Shown: positions 28,463-37,491 of the stretch, piece by piece
Numbering within the stretch: position 1 is the first letter of the stretch
How the letters are laid out: each line of letters opens with the position of its first letter
Notes under the pieces: model-generated
Database searches by the model: none
What the model was told of the DNA's origin: nothing
The model's input: only the letters and a program-made list of their open reading frames with translations
Assembly: GCF_001754075.1 (NCBI RefSeq)
Contig: NZ_MIEH01000023.1
Span: 89,461-153,460, forward strand
Direction: 5' to 3'
Source of the DNA: Merdimonas faecis
GTDB lineage: Bacteria; Bacillota; Clostridia; Lachnospirales; Lachnospiraceae
Length of the DNA stretch: 64,000 nt
Program-made: the position numbers and the translations under genes

Positions 28463-29200
28463 TTATCCGTTTGATTCCAGAATAGTTCCATCGATTTTTA
28501 CTGTCACCACCTGCCAGGGGATGAATTTTCCACTGGCCTTTAAAGCTTGGGTGGCGGCATGCTGGATCCCTCCGCAGCAGGGAACCTCCATGCGGACGAT
28601 GGTCAGGCTTTTGATGTCGTTGCCCCGGATGATCTCCGTCAGTTTTTCAGTATAGTCCACCGGATCCAGCTTCGGACATCCGATCAAAGTGATATGGTTC
28701 CGGATAAAACGCTGGTGAAAATTGGCATAAGCGTAGGCGGTGCAGTCGGCTGCGATCAGAAGATGGGCGCCCTGGAAATACGGCGCGTTTACCGGGGCCA
28801 GCTGGATCTGCACCGGCCACTGGGAGAGCTGGCTTTGCGGGGCAGCTGATTCCAGGGGCGTTTTGGCGGCGCTGCAGTCGGAAGGTGTATGGCTGATGGA
28901 TCTGGGGGCCTGGCCGGGACAGCCTGAGAAAGTCGGCTGTGCCTGAGAGCTGGAATCCTTTCTGGTTTTCAGATGAAGCTGGACGGCTTCCGGATCATAA
29001 GCGGCGGCCTCCCGCTCTTCAAAAGTGATGGCTCCGGTAGGGCAGGCCGGCAGACAGTCTCCCAGTCCGTCGCAGTAGTCGTCCCGGATCAGTTTTGCTT
29101 TTCCATTTATCATCTGGATGGCTCCCTCGTGGCATGCAGCCGCGCAGGCGCCGCATCCGTTACATTTTTCTTCATTTATCTGGATAATTTTTCTTATCAT
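28463..29200 (-). CDS. Two-cluster 4Fe-4S ferredoxin-domain protein
   Basis: 245 residues. The N-terminal dicluster ferredoxin domain has CNGCGACAAAC (canonical CxxCxxCxxxC) and a second group CDGLGDCLPACP whose first spacing is longer than usual. A Ser/Pro/Gln-rich linker (about 80-125) leads to a C-terminal domain with further conserved-looking cysteines (LIAADCTAY, GCPKLDP, EVPCCGG), perhaps another cofactor or metal site. The start at 29200 follows GGAGGG. It is divergent from the Crp/Fnr gene and shares its promoter region. It is probably an electron-transfer or redox-response protein; the partner is unknown. Confidence 0.8.
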   Translation of the reverse strand: MIRKIIQINEEKCNGCGACAAACHEGAIQMINGKAKLIRDDYCDGLGDCLPACPTGAITFEEREAAAYDPEAVQLHLKTRKDSSSQAQPTFSGCPGQAPRSISHTPSDCSAAKTPLESAAPQSQLSQWPVQIQLAPVNAPYFQGAHLLIAADCTAYAYANFHQRFIRNHITLIGCPKLDPVDYTEKLTEIIRGNDIKSLTIVRMEVPCCGGIQHAATQALKASGKFIPWQVVTVKIDGTILESNG

Positions 29201-29213
29201 ATGAAATCCCTCC

Positions 29214-29242
29214 TTGACTTGATGTCTGCAGTTTACTATAAT
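29214..29242 (+). promoter_or_regulatory. Sigma-A promoter of the Crp/Fnr gene
   Basis: TTGACT (29214-29219), 17-nt spacer, TATAAT (29237-29242). On the opposite strand TATAGT (29235-29240 complement) can be the -10 for the divergent ferredoxin gene. Confidence 0.75.
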
Positions 29243-29257
29243 TTCCTCCAAAAGTAT

Positions 29258-29271
29258 GTTGGATTTCCAAC
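29258..29271. promoter_or_regulatory. Palindromic operator candidate GTTGGATTTCCAAC
   Basis: Perfect 6-bp inverted repeat around TT. It lies just past the expected start of the crp/fnr transcript. It also lies about 36-41 bp upstream of the expected ferredoxin transcript start. That geometry suits autorepression plus class II-like activation. Confidence 0.6.
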
Positions 29272-29285
29272 GAAGGAGAAAAATT

Positions 29286-29945
29286 ATGGAAGCATATCAG
29301 GACCTATTTGCGAAAATGCCGCTGTTTCAAGGAATAAGCAGGAAAGATTGTGAGAGTATCCTGCACTGTCTGGATGGCAGAAAAAGATATTTTCAGAAGC
29401 AGGAAGTGATCTGGTCAGAAGGCGAGCCTGCCAGAAAGGTAGGGATCGTCCTGAGCGGCTGCGTGCAGGTGGTCAGTGAGGATGTGTTCGGAAACAGGAA
29501 TATCCTTGAGAAACTGATGCCGGGGGAATTGTTCGGGGCGGCCTACGCATGTGCGGGCGTGGGAGGAAGTCCGGTCAGTGTAGTGGCTGTGACAGACAGT
29601 CAGGTTTTCCAGGTGGATATACAGCGTGTACTCGAAGTGTGTCCGGCATCCTGCCCGTTTCATCAGCAGCTGATCCGGAATCTGGTGACGATCCTGGCCG
29701 GAAAAAATGTAATGCTCGGTGAAAAGCTGCGTCATCTGTCCAAACGGACGACCAGAGAAAAATTACTTTCTTATTTATCAGAAACGGCGAAGCAAAAGAA
29801 TGCCCGGCATTTTGTGATTCCGTTTAACCGTCAGGAACTGGCGGATTATCTGTGTGTGGAGAGAAGCGCCATGTCGGCGGAGCTTTCAAAGCTCCGCCGG
29901 GATGGGGTCTTGGATTACCGGAAAAGTGAGTTCTGGCTTATTTGA
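29286..29945 (+). CDS. Crp/Fnr-family transcriptional regulator
   Basis: 219 residues: an N-terminal cyclic-nucleotide-binding-like beta barrel (about 10-125; EVIWSEGEPARKVGIVLSGCVQVV) and a C-terminal winged helix (RQELADYLCVERSAMSAELSKLRRDGVLDYRK). The N-terminal Cys ladder of true FNR is missing, and no cAMP-binding signature is clear, so the signal is unknown (heme, NO or redox are options in this clade). The ATG at 29286 follows GAAGGAG. It is divergent from a ferredoxin gene and ends overlapping the converging ABC permease by 8 bp. Confidence 0.88.
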   Translation: MEAYQDLFAKMPLFQGISRKDCESILHCLDGRKRYFQKQEVIWSEGEPARKVGIVLSGCVQVVSEDVFGNRNILEKLMPGELFGAAYACAGVGGSPVSVVAVTDSQVFQVDIQRVLEVCPASCPFHQQLIRNLVTILAGKNVMLGEKLRHLSKRTTREKLLSYLSETAKQKNARHFVIPFNRQELADYLCVERSAMSAELSKLRRDGVLDYRKSEFWLI

Positions 29946-30783
29946 TATCCCGCTTCTGGAAATGTACCATTCCGATGAGAAGCGCTGCCAGAAAAAATCC
30001 GGCGGCAACGAAGAGAGCGCGGATCACGGAAGTTCGGGTAAGTCCGCCAAGCAGAGCATTCATGTTAGCATCAATCAGATAATTAGATAATGTCATGGTT
30101 TTGCCTGTGAATTTTTTGACCAGCATTTCTCCCAGCATGGCAAACAGAGATAAAAATTCCAGGAAACAGATGTTAACGGCCAGCGATCCTCCATTTTGCC
30201 GGATGATAAAGCTAAACATTACGAAAACAGATATGAAGGCGAAAAGGAGCAAAAGCTCAAGTCCGGCTCCCCCGAGTGTCCGGGGCCAGTACCCTGAAGA
30301 AACAGGGCCAAATCCCCAGAGGATGGAAGCCGTGACAGCTGCGAACAGGACGTAGACCAGAGTCAGAAAGGCTCCTGCGGCCATGCCTGTGATCAGCTTG
30401 GAGCCATAGAGGGCTGCCCGGCTGTACTGTCTGGAGGCCATGTTTTTGATGGTGCCATGGTTAAATTCGCTGCCTACGAACAGAGAGATGAGTACCGCCA
30501 GGATCAATGTTGTGTTGCCGGCAAAGAAGGAGAGGAGCTGGCCTGAGCCGCTTAGTTCGTCGTAGCTTAAGGGTACGCCTTCCACAGAGACACTGACGCC
30601 GCTTTCCTCCAGCGTTTCCTGCTGTGAGGCGACCTGGGTCTCCATCTGGTCTCCCGCCAGACGATAGGTAAAATCCAGAAGAAAAACACTCCCGACAGCC
30701 AGAATTACCGTGACAGCCAGGCAGACCCAGAAATACCTGGCTTTTCTCAGTTTATAAAAATCACTTCTTAATATATGTGTCAT
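29938..30783 (-). CDS. ABC-2-type permease (bacitracin/lantibiotic exporter-like)
   Basis: 281 residues with about six membrane segments. The first (about 20-40) is followed by an extracytoplasmic loop of about 60 residues, then QLLSFFAGNTTLILAVLISLFVGSEFNHGTIKNM, the usual ABC-2 permease core. The start at 30783 follows AAGGGGGAA. It is the second gene of a two-gene minus-strand operon behind its ATPase. Substrate unknown; the partner type points to peptide or cell-envelope stress export. Confidence 0.8.
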   Translation of the reverse strand: MTHILRSDFYKLRKARYFWVCLAVTVILAVGSVFLLDFTYRLAGDQMETQVASQQETLEESGVSVSVEGVPLSYDELSGSGQLLSFFAGNTTLILAVLISLFVGSEFNHGTIKNMASRQYSRAALYGSKLITGMAAGAFLTLVYVLFAAVTASILWGFGPVSSGYWPRTLGGAGLELLLLFAFISVFVMFSFIIRQNGGSLAVNICFLEFLSLFAMLGEMLVKKFTGKTMTLSNYLIDANMNALLGGLTRTSVIRALFVAAGFFLAALLIGMVHFQKRDIK

Positions 30784-30785
30784 TT

Positions 30786-31520
30786 TTAGATTCCCCCTTG
30801 TATTTTCTTTAAGAAATAATCCTCCAGATCCATGATCGGTGTCCCGTCCGGGGCACTGCATCTTTGAATCAGCTGTTCCTCTGTAAATTCATCGATCAGT
30901 TTTCCCTGATGGATGATCCCGTAGCGCGTGGCAAATTTGGAAAGTTCTCCCAGGATGTGGGAGGAGATCAGCACGGTGATCTTGCGGTCGTGGTTTAGTC
31001 TCAGGATCAGGTCCCGGATCTCCTTGATTCCTTCCGGGTCCAGGCCGTTTGTCGGTTCATCCAGAATCAGGAATTTCGGATTTCCGATCAGAGCGATGCC
31101 GATTGCCAGGCGCTGCCGCATCCCCAGTGAAAAGTCCTTTGCCTTTTTCGTTCCGGCATCGTCAAGACCAACCAGTGTCAGGATAGAATCGGCCTGGGAT
31201 TCATTCCGGATGCCCTGGAGCTTATACTGGGCCAGGAGATTCTCCTTTGCTGTCATTCCTGGATAGAGTGCAGGAGATTCGATAACGGTGCCGGTAAATT
31301 TACGGCCCTCGGGCAGATCCGGGCTCCCGAACATAAGGATGGTCCCGTCATCCGGGGCGGCAAGTCCGGTGATCATGCGTATCAGCGTGGTCTTCCCGGC
31401 TCCGTTTTTCCCGATAAATCCATAGATATCACCTTCGTGGATGGTCATGGAAAGGTGATCCACCACAGTGCGGTGAGCGTAACGCTTTGTCAGCTGGTTT
31501 GTGCGTAATATGACACTCAT
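30786..31520 (-). CDS. ABC transporter ATPase, E-loop (BcrA/LanF-like) type
   Basis: 244 residues. Walker A is G37-K-N-G-A-G-K-T-T45, the signature is FSLGMRQRLAIG, and Walker B is LILDEPTNGLDP. The Q-loop carries Glu in TVIESPALYPGMTAKENLL, as in the LanF-like gene at 18875, so both belong to the same resistance-type clade. It ends 2 bp before the permease start. No regulator gene adjoins, but a palindrome upstream suggests control by a GntR-type repressor encoded elsewhere. Confidence 0.88.
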   Translation of the reverse strand: MSVILRTNQLTKRYAHRTVVDHLSMTIHEGDIYGFIGKNGAGKTTLIRMITGLAAPDDGTILMFGSPDLPEGRKFTGTVIESPALYPGMTAKENLLAQYKLQGIRNESQADSILTLVGLDDAGTKKAKDFSLGMRQRLAIGIALIGNPKFLILDEPTNGLDPEGIKEIRDLILRLNHDRKITVLISSHILGELSKFATRYGIIHQGKLIDEFTEEQLIQRCSAPDGTPIMDLEDYFLKKIQGGI

Positions 31521-31554
31521 ATTTGTGCTCCTTTCAAATGTATTTATGTATTAG

Positions 31555-31574
31555 TGTATTATTAAGTTAATACA
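31555..31574. promoter_or_regulatory. Inverted repeat TGTATTA-N6-TAATACA upstream of the ABC operon
   Basis: Perfect 7-bp inverted repeat at 31555-31561 and 31568-31574, about 35-55 bp upstream of the ATPase start. It resembles operators of YtrA-type GntR repressors that control two-gene ABC exporters; the matching regulator is not in the window. Confidence 0.45.
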
Positions 31575-31621
31575 ATAATATATTTGAAAAATGAATTTGT
31601 CAAGATAAAAAAAGAAGAAGA

Positions 31622-31650
31622 TTGTATTTTTTATTTTCAGAAGCTATAAT
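31622..31650 (+). promoter_or_regulatory. Promoter of the 97-residue protein gene
   Basis: TTGTAT (31622-31627), 17-nt spacer, perfect TATAAT (31645-31650), 34 nt before the ATG. Confidence 0.55.
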
Positions 31651-31683
31651 TTACATAGAAACTTTTAAATAGGAGGAAATGTC

Positions 31684-31977
31684 ATGAAGGTTTATGATGC
31701 AGTGAACAAGACAGAGGTAGAGGTGGACGGAACCAAGGGCCTGATCGAAAAGATGAAGGAAGGCCGGCAGGTAGACCTGTATCTGAAAGAAAAAAAGTCA
31801 GATGAGGACGGATACATGAGCTGGGATGTGGAGCACTGGTCCAGCGTAGACGGGAAAAGATTCATCCGCTGCTATTCATTAGAAGGAAGGGTCTTAAGCG
31901 AATCCACCGGACATAACATCTACGATCTGCAGAACGACTTCAAGCCCGAAGAAGCGGCAAAAGTAGAATTAAGCTAA
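31684..31977 (+). CDS. Small cytoplasmic protein of unknown function
   Basis: 97 residues, no signal peptide or membrane segment, mixed alpha/beta with KVYDAVNKTEVEVDGTKGLIEKMKEGRQVDLYLKEKKS. The central Trp-rich DGYMSWDVEHWSSVDGKRFIRCYSLEGRVLS is followed by an amphipathic end. A strong AGGAGG, its own promoter and its own terminator show a real monocistronic gene. I do not recognise the family; nothing in the neighbours tells its role. Confidence 0.7.
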   Translation: MKVYDAVNKTEVEVDGTKGLIEKMKEGRQVDLYLKEKKSDEDGYMSWDVEHWSSVDGKRFIRCYSLEGRVLSESTGHNIYDLQNDFKPEEAAKVELS

Positions 31978-31978
31978 T

Positions 31979-32012
31979 AAAAAAAGAAGCAGAGATCCTG
32001 CTTCTTTTTTTA
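31979..32012 (+). terminator. Intrinsic terminator after the 97-residue protein gene
   Basis: A7-GAAGCAG pairs with CTGCTTC-T7 (31979-31992 with 31998-32011), 5-nt loop. Confidence 0.85.
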
Positions 32013-32014
32013 TT

Positions 32015-32115
32015 GGGGACAGGGGGTTTTGCAAAAAGGGACAGGGTGAAATGCGGTTGGGGACACCGTATATTGCGATTGGGGACGTACACCTGACGCA
32101 AAAGTGTACGTCCCC
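32015..32115. repeat. Phased GGGGAC repeat with palindromic head (copy A)
   Basis: GGGGAC-type hexamers start at 32015, 32037 (first base A), 32059 and 32081, exactly 22 nt apart. The last begins a 35-nt palindrome: GGGGACGTACAC (32081-32092), 11-nt loop, GTGTACGTCCCC (32104-32115), 12 bp perfect. It lies between a terminator and the hrcA promoter. The same family occurs at 51927 and 53048. Confidence 0.85.
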
Positions 32116-32139
32116 GTTTGAAAATTTTGTGAAAGGGTG

Positions 32140-32168
32140 TTGACAAACAAATAGCATAGTGCTAAATT
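32140..32168 (+). promoter_or_regulatory. Sigma-A promoter of the hrcA-dnaK operon
   Basis: Perfect TTGACA (32140-32145), 17-nt spacer, TAAATT (32163-32168), directly upstream of CIRCE. Confidence 0.75.
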
Positions 32169-32182
32169 AATAGTCGAAGATG

Positions 32183-32209
32183 TTAGCACTCATTTTTGGG
32201 GAGTGCTAA
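32183..32209. promoter_or_regulatory. CIRCE operator (HrcA binding site)
   Basis: Perfect TTAGCACTC-N9-GAGTGCTAA at 32183-32191 and 32201-32209, between promoter and hrcA. HrcA repression with heat induction through GroEL is established for this element. Confidence 0.97.
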
Positions 32210-32232
32210 TAAAGCCGAAAGGAGGAGGATGC

Positions 32233-33282
32233 ATGGTAGCGGAACATGGACTTAGTGAGCGGAAGCTGAAGATCCTTCATGCGATCATCCAGAATTATCT
32301 GGAGACCGGGGAGCCGGTAGGGTCCAGAACTATTTCCAAGTACACGGACCTGAATTTGAGTTCAGCGACGATTCGTAATGAGATGGCGGATCTGGAAGAG
32401 CTTGGCTACATCCTGCAGCCTCACACGTCAGCAGGACGTATCCCTTCGGACCAGGGCTACCGCCTCTATGTGGATATGCTGATGGAGGAAAAGGAGCAGG
32501 AGTTAAATGAGATGCAGGAGCAGATGCTGGATAAGGCTGACCGGATGGAGCAGCTGTTAAGCCAGGCTGCCAGGGTGCTGGCCAACAGTACCAATTATGC
32601 GACCATGGTTTCAACTCCTGTGAGCAGCGCCAATAAGCTGAAATTCATCCAGCTGTCGGCCGTGGATGAGGAACAGATCATCGCGGTCATTGTTCTTGGC
32701 GGGAACGTGATCAAGAATAAGATCATCAACGTGGAAGAGCCCTTAAGCAATGAAAATCTTCTGAAATTAAATATGCTGCTGAACACGACGCTGACAGGGA
32801 TGTCCATTGAAGAGATTAATCTGGGGCTGATCGCAAGACTGAAAGAGCAGGCCGGGATCCACAGTGGAGTGGTAGGAAATGTCCTGGACGCTGTGGCAGA
32901 GGTCATTCAGGTGGACAACGACATGCAGATCTATACCAGCGGAGCCACCAACATATTTAAATATCCGGAGCTCAGCGATAAGCAGAGCGCGCAGGAGATC
33001 ATCAGTGCATTTGAAGAGAAACAGCAGCTGAACGAGCTGGTCACACAGACGCTGGCAAGAGAGGACAACACCGGAATCCAGGTATATATCGGCGACGAAA
33101 CGCCGGTCCAGAACATGAAAGACTGCAGCGTTGTGACAGCCACTTATGAATTAGGAGAAGGCATGAAGGGAACGATAGGTATTATCGGTCCCAAGCGTAT
33201 GGATTATGAACATGTGCTGAAATCCATGAAACGTCTTCAGAATGAGCTGGATCAGATGTTTCATAAAAATGATGAAACATAG
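32233..33282 (+). CDS. hrcA: Heat-inducible transcription repressor HrcA
   Basis: A cytoplasmic repressor of class I heat-shock genes. The winged helix (about 1-80) has VGSRTISKYTDLNLSSATIRNEMADLEELGYILQPHTSAGRIPSDQGYRLYVD, the family hallmark. A GAF-like and dimerisation part follows. ATG at 32233 is preceded by AAAGGAGGAGG; the longer frame would begin inside CIRCE. It is 349 aa, with the perfect CIRCE 24 bp upstream. First gene of hrcA-grpE-dnaK-dnaJ. Confidence 0.97.
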   Translation: MVAEHGLSERKLKILHAIIQNYLETGEPVGSRTISKYTDLNLSSATIRNEMADLEELGYILQPHTSAGRIPSDQGYRLYVDMLMEEKEQELNEMQEQMLDKADRMEQLLSQAARVLANSTNYATMVSTPVSSANKLKFIQLSAVDEEQIIAVIVLGGNVIKNKIINVEEPLSNENLLKLNMLLNTTLTGMSIEEINLGLIARLKEQAGIHSGVVGNVLDAVAEVIQVDNDMQIYTSGATNIFKYPELSDKQSAQEIISAFEEKQQLNELVTQTLAREDNTGIQVYIGDETPVQNMKDCSVVTATYELGEGMKGTIGIIGPKRMDYEHVLKSMKRLQNELDQMFHKNDET

Positions 33283-33311
33283 CCAAGTAAGAAAGAAAGG
33301 TGGAAGGACCC

Positions 33312-33995
33312 TTGGAAAATAATCAGGAAAAGAGCCAGGAAGAAATGGTGAAGGAAGCCGTGGAAGAGGCAAAGAAGGCAGCCGGTGCAGAAGGTGATCC
33401 TCAGGATGAAAACGGGGACCCGGAGGAAGCGACAGCAGAAACAGCAGCTGACGCAGAAGAAGCAGAAGAAGCTGATCAGGAGCCAGGGCAGGAGTCATCA
33501 GAAGCTTCCGACGATGGAGAAAAGAAAGAAAAGAAGTTTTTTGGTAAAAAGAAAAAAGACAAAAAAGACGAAAAGATCGAAGAACTGACGGATAAGCTGA
33601 CCCGTCAAATGGCAGAGTTTGATAACTTCCGCAAGCGTACAGAGAAGGAAAAATCCCAGATGTACGAGGTTGGAGCGAAAGATATCATAGAAAAAATCCT
33701 TCCGGTGGTCGACAATTTTGAGCGCGGGCTTGGCGCGGTGACCGAGGAGGAAAAGGAAAATGCCTTTGTACAGGGCATGGAAAAAGTTTACAAACAGTTA
33801 ATGACAACCTTAGAGGGAATCGAGGTGAAACCGATCGAGGCAGTAGGCAAAGAATTTGATCCCAATTTCCATAATGCGGTTATGCACGTGGAGGATGAAA
33901 ATCTGGGAGAAAACATTGTTGCCGAGGAGTTTCAAAAAGGTTATATGTACCGTGACTCTGTTGTGAGACACAGTATGGTAAAAGTAGCAAACTAA
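33312..33995 (+). CDS. grpE: Nucleotide exchange factor GrpE
   Basis: DnaK co-chaperone that releases ADP. The long disordered acidic N-terminus (about 1-75, rich in Glu, Ala and Asp, then a Lys cluster FFGKKKKDKKDEK) precedes a coiled coil and the core QMAEFDNFRKRTEKEKSQMYEVGAKDIIEKILPVVDNFERGL. The beta wing contains FDPNFHNAVMHVEDENLGENIVAEEFQKGYMYRDSVVRHSMVKVAN. The start is taken as TTG 33312 behind GGAAGGA; a GTG at 33300 is the alternative (four more residues). Second gene of the operon. Confidence 0.95.
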   Translation: MENNQEKSQEEMVKEAVEEAKKAAGAEGDPQDENGDPEEATAETAADAEEAEEADQEPGQESSEASDDGEKKEKKFFGKKKKDKKDEKIEELTDKLTRQMAEFDNFRKRTEKEKSQMYEVGAKDIIEKILPVVDNFERGLGAVTEEEKENAFVQGMEKVYKQLMTTLEGIEVKPIEAVGKEFDPNFHNAVMHVEDENLGENIVAEEFQKGYMYRDSVVRHSMVKVAN

Positions 33996-34049
33996 CACCT
34001 GATACGCAGGGAAATCAATTGTAATAAATTATTTTAGGAGGAATTAGAA

Positions 34050-35942
34050 ATGGGCAAAATCATTGGTATTGACTTAGGAACAACAAACAGCTGTGTAGCC
34101 GTTATGGAAGGCGGTCAGCCAACCGTTATCGCAAATACAGAAGGAGCAAGAACAACACCGTCTGTTGTGGCATTTACAAAGACAGGCGAGCGTCTGGTAG
34201 GAGAGCCGGCAAAGCGTCAGGCTGTTACCAATGCTGAGAGAACGATCTCCTCGATTAAAAGAGAGATGGGATCTGACTACAGGGTAACGATTGATGACAA
34301 GAAATATTCTCCGCAGGAGATTTCTGCAATGATCCTTCAGAAGCTGAAAGCAGATGCCGAAGGATATCTGGGAGAAAAAGTAACAGAGGCGGTCATCACA
34401 GTACCGGCTTACTTCAATGACGCACAGCGTCAGGCAACCAAGGATGCCGGAAAGATTGCAGGCCTGGATGTAAAGCGTATCATCAATGAGCCTACGGCGG
34501 CAGCGCTGGCATATGGACTTGACAACGAGAAAGAACAGAAGATCATGGTATATGACCTGGGCGGCGGTACCTTCGATGTATCTATCATTGAGATCGGCGA
34601 CGGCGTTATCGAAGTATTGTCTACAGCCGGAAACAACCGTCTGGGCGGTGATGACTTCGACCAGAAGCTGACCGACTATATGATCGCTGAGTTTAAGAAA
34701 CAGGAAGGCGTAGATCTTTCTAATGATAAAATGGCACTGCAGAGATTAAAAGAGGCTGCAGAGAAAGCAAAGAAAGAGTTGTCTTCCGCAACTACTACAA
34801 ACATCAACCTTCCGTTCATTACTGCAACAGCAGAAGGACCGAAGCATTTTGACATGAATCTGACCAGAGCAAAATTTGATGAACTGACCAATGATCTGGT
34901 TATGAAGACATCCGAACCGGTGCAGAGAGCATTATCTGATGCGGGCATCACAGCAGCTGATCTTGGTCAGGTACTGCTGGTAGGAGGTTCCACACGTATT
35001 CCTGCTGTACAGGAAGAAGTGAAGCGTCTGACAGGCAAAGAGCCAAGCAAGTCTCTGAACCCGGATGAGTGTGTAGCTCTGGGAGCATCTGTACAGGGCG
35101 GCAAGCTGGCAGGCGATACCGGCGCAGGCGATATCCTGCTTCTGGATGTAACCCCGCTGTCACTGTCCATCGAGACCATGGGAGGCGTGGCTACTAGACT
35201 GATCGAGAGAAATACAACAATCCCGACGAAGAAGAGCCAGATCTTCTCTACAGCAGCAGATAACCAGACAGCTGTTGACATCAATGTAGTACAGGGCGAG
35301 CGTCAGTTTGCAAGAGACAATAAGTCCCTCGGACAGTTCAGACTGGACGGCATTGCACCGGCTCCGCGTGGAGTTCCGCAGATCGAGGTTACCTTTGATA
35401 TTGATGCCAACGGTATCGTAAATGTATCTGCAAAGGACCTGGGAACAGGAAAAGAACAGCACATCACCATCACGGCAGGTTCCAATATGTCTGACGAAGA
35501 GATTGACAAGGCTGTCAAGGAAGCCGCTGCATTTGAGGCACAGGACAAAAAGCGTAAAGAGGGTATTGATGCCAAGAACGAGGCAGAAGCCATGGTATTC
35601 CAGACCGAAAAGGCACTGAAAGAAGTAGGCGATAAGCTGGACGGTGCTGATAAGGAAGCTGTAGAAGCGGACTGCAAGGCGCTGAAAGAGCTGCTTGAGA
35701 AGGTCAATATGGAAGAGATGACAGATGCACAGGTGGCAGAGATCAAGGCTGGAAAGGATAAACTGACTGAAAGCGCTCAGAAGCTGTTTACAAAGATGTA
35801 TGAGCAGGCAGGTGCGGCAGCAGGAGCTGCAGGAACAGGAGCAGGTCCGGATATGGGAGCAGGAGCCGGTCAGCAGGCAGGTCCCGCACCGGAAGGATTC
35901 CAGGGAGACGATGTAGTCGATGGAGATTACAAAGAAGTCTAA
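34050..35942 (+). CDS. dnaK: Molecular chaperone DnaK (Hsp70)
   Basis: 630-residue Hsp70. The N-terminal ATPase domain carries [31 protein letters not shown] and [14 protein letters not shown]. The substrate domain starts [42 protein letters not shown]. The helical lid and a Gly/Ala-rich tail end in [17 protein letters not shown] lies before the ATG. Codon use looks optimised for high expression. It lacks the insert of proteobacterial DnaK, as usual for Firmicutes, and follows grpE by 54 bp. Confidence 0.98.
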   Translation: MGKIIGIDLGTTNSCVAVMEGGQPTVIANTEGARTTPSVVAFTKTGERLVGEPAKRQAVTNAERTISSIKREMGSDYRVTIDDKKYSPQEISAMILQKLKADAEGYLGEKVTEAVITVPAYFNDAQRQATKDAGKIAGLDVKRIINEPTAAALAYGLDNEKEQKIMVYDLGGGTFDVSIIEIGDGVIEVLSTAGNNRLGGDDFDQKLTDYMIAEFKKQEGVDLSNDKMALQRLKEAAEKAKKELSSATTTNINLPFITATAEGPKHFDMNLTRAKFDELTNDLVMKTSEPVQRALSDAGITAADLGQVLLVGGSTRIPAVQEEVKRLTGKEPSKSLNPDECVALGASVQGGKLAGDTGAGDILLLDVTPLSLSIETMGGVATRLIERNTTIPTKKSQIFSTAADNQTAVDINVVQGERQFARDNKSLGQFRLDGIAPAPRGVPQIEVTFDIDANGIVNVSAKDLGTGKEQHITITAGSNMSDEEIDKAVKEAAAFEAQDKKRKEGIDAKNEAEAMVFQTEKALKEVGDKLDGADKEAVEADCKALKELLEKVNMEEMTDAQVAEIKAGKDKLTESAQKLFTKMYEQAGAAAGAAGTGAGPDMGAGAGQQAGPAPEGFQGDDVVDGDYKEV

Positions 35943-35986
35943 TCTAAAATGATAAAAAAGTTTAATAACTAGAAAAGGGATAAATC

Positions 35987-37183
35987 ATGGCAGAATCAAA
36001 GAGAGATTATTATGAGGTGCTGGGTGTTGGCAGAGATGCTGACGAAGCGACTCTGAAAAAAGCATACAGACAGATTGCCAAGAAGTATCATCCTGACATG
36101 AACCCCGGAGATGCAGAGGCGGAGAAAAAATTCAAAGAAGCCTCAGAAGCATATGCGGTGCTGAGTGACCCTGATAAGAGAAGGCAGTATGACCAGTTTG
36201 GTCATGCTGCTTTTGAGGGCGGTGCAGGAGGAGCCGGCGGATTCGGCGGATTCGACTTCAGTGGTGCGGACTTCAGTGATATCTTTGGAGATATCTTTGG
36301 AGATCTGTTCGGGGGCGGTCGTAGAGGCCGTGCGAATCAGGGGCCGATGAAGGGAATGAATATCCGCAAAAGCGTGCGGCTTACGTTTGAGGAGGCCGTG
36401 TTCGGCTGTGAAAAAGAGCTGGATGTGGTTCTGAAGGATCCCTGCCCGAAATGTCACGGAACCGGCGCCAAGCCGGGAACCTCTCCGGAAACCTGCCCGA
36501 AATGCGGCGGTAAAGGGCAGGTGGTTTATACCCAGCAGTCCTTCTTCGGAACAGTACAGAATGTCCAGACGTGTCCGGATTGTCATGGTACCGGAAAAAT
36601 TATCCGGGACAAGTGCCCGGACTGCGGCGGAACAGGATATGTGTCAAGCCGTAAAAAGATTTCCGTATCGATTCCGGCAGGCATCGACAACGGGCAGAGC
36701 GTACGCATCCGGGAAAAGGGAGAGCCGGGCGTAAACGGAGGTCCCAGGGGCGACCTGCTGGTAGAAGTGACTGTGTCCAGACACCCGATCTTCCAGCGGC
36801 AGGATGTACACATCTTCTCGACTGTGCCGATTTCCTTTGCGCAGGCAGCGCTTGGCGGCGATATCAGGATCAAGACGGTGGACGGAGAAGTACTCTATAC
36901 TGTAAAGCCGGGCACCAAGACTGATACCAAGGTACGTCTGAAGGGCAAAGGTGTTCCGTCTATCCGGAATTCACAGGTCAGAGGCGACCACTATGTTACT
37001 CTGGTGATCCAGACGCCGGAGCATCTGAGCGCGGAGGCGAAAGAGGCTCTTCGCAGGTTCGACGAGCTGTCGGGAAATACGCTTGGATCTTCCGACAAGG
37101 ACCAGGGCGAGGGGCGCAAAGGCAAGAAGAAAAAAGGCTTTATGAATAAAATGAAAGAAGCCTTTGAAGATTTGGAAGAATAA
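35987..37183 (+). CDS. dnaJ: Chaperone DnaJ (Hsp40)
   Basis: 398 residues: J domain (1-70) with H35-P-D37, a Gly/Phe-rich linker ([30 protein letters not shown]), and four zinc-binding CxxCxGxG repeats ([32 protein letters not shown]; about 148-215). The C-terminal substrate domains follow, and the tail is basic then acidic. It stimulates DnaK ATPase and delivers clients. Last gene of the operon; a terminator follows. Confidence 0.97.
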   Translation: MAESKRDYYEVLGVGRDADEATLKKAYRQIAKKYHPDMNPGDAEAEKKFKEASEAYAVLSDPDKRRQYDQFGHAAFEGGAGGAGGFGGFDFSGADFSDIFGDIFGDLFGGGRRGRANQGPMKGMNIRKSVRLTFEEAVFGCEKELDVVLKDPCPKCHGTGAKPGTSPETCPKCGGKGQVVYTQQSFFGTVQNVQTCPDCHGTGKIIRDKCPDCGGTGYVSSRKKISVSIPAGIDNGQSVRIREKGEPGVNGGPRGDLLVEVTVSRHPIFQRQDVHIFSTVPISFAQAALGGDIRIKTVDGEVLYTVKPGTKTDTKVRLKGKGVPSIRNSQVRGDHYVTLVIQTPEHLSAEAKEALRRFDELSGNTLGSSDKDQGEGRKGKKKKGFMNKMKEAFEDLEE

Positions 37184-37196
37184 TAGAAGATACAGA

Positions 37197-37241
37197 TATC
37201 GCCGGCGGCGTGGCAGAGGCCCGTACCGGCGGTATTTTTTT
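37197..37241 (+). terminator. Terminator after dnaJ
   Basis: TATCGCCGG (37197-37205) pairs with CCGGCGGTA (37226-37234) with one wobble, then seven T (37235-37241). Confidence 0.85.
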
Positions 37242-37491
37242 GCGCCTGCAGCGGAATCTTGAAAGCAAGAATTATAAAGAAATATAGGGTGAAAAATTAT
37301 GCATTTTGTATAAAATAAAAAAGAAGAGGAGAAATAGAGTAAATAGAAAGCACAAAAAAATGTGCTGTTTTTTAGAAGAAAATGTCGTAAATAGCAAGAA
37401 TTATAAAATAAAAACCAAGATTCATATGGAAAAGGATTAAAAAAAAGAATACAATGAGAGTAACATAAAAAGTCTTAAAGGAGGTAAAAGT
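37242..37491 (+). other. AT-rich leader region of the sugar transporter operon
   Basis: No gene is seen. The 15-mer AGCAAGAATTATAAA occurs twice (37264-37278 and 37393-37407), 129 bp apart in the same direction. Between them lies a small terminator-like hairpin (37349-37373). The repeats contain a -10-like TATAAA, but no consensus -35 stands at the right distance, which fits activator-dependent promoters or operator sites. AAAGGAGG lies before the next ATG. Confidence 0.5.
37349..37373 (+). terminator. Terminator-like hairpin in the transporter leader
   Basis: AGCACA (37349-37354), A6 loop, TGTGCT (37361-37366), then G and six T. It is a short stem, possibly an attenuator. Confidence 0.45.
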
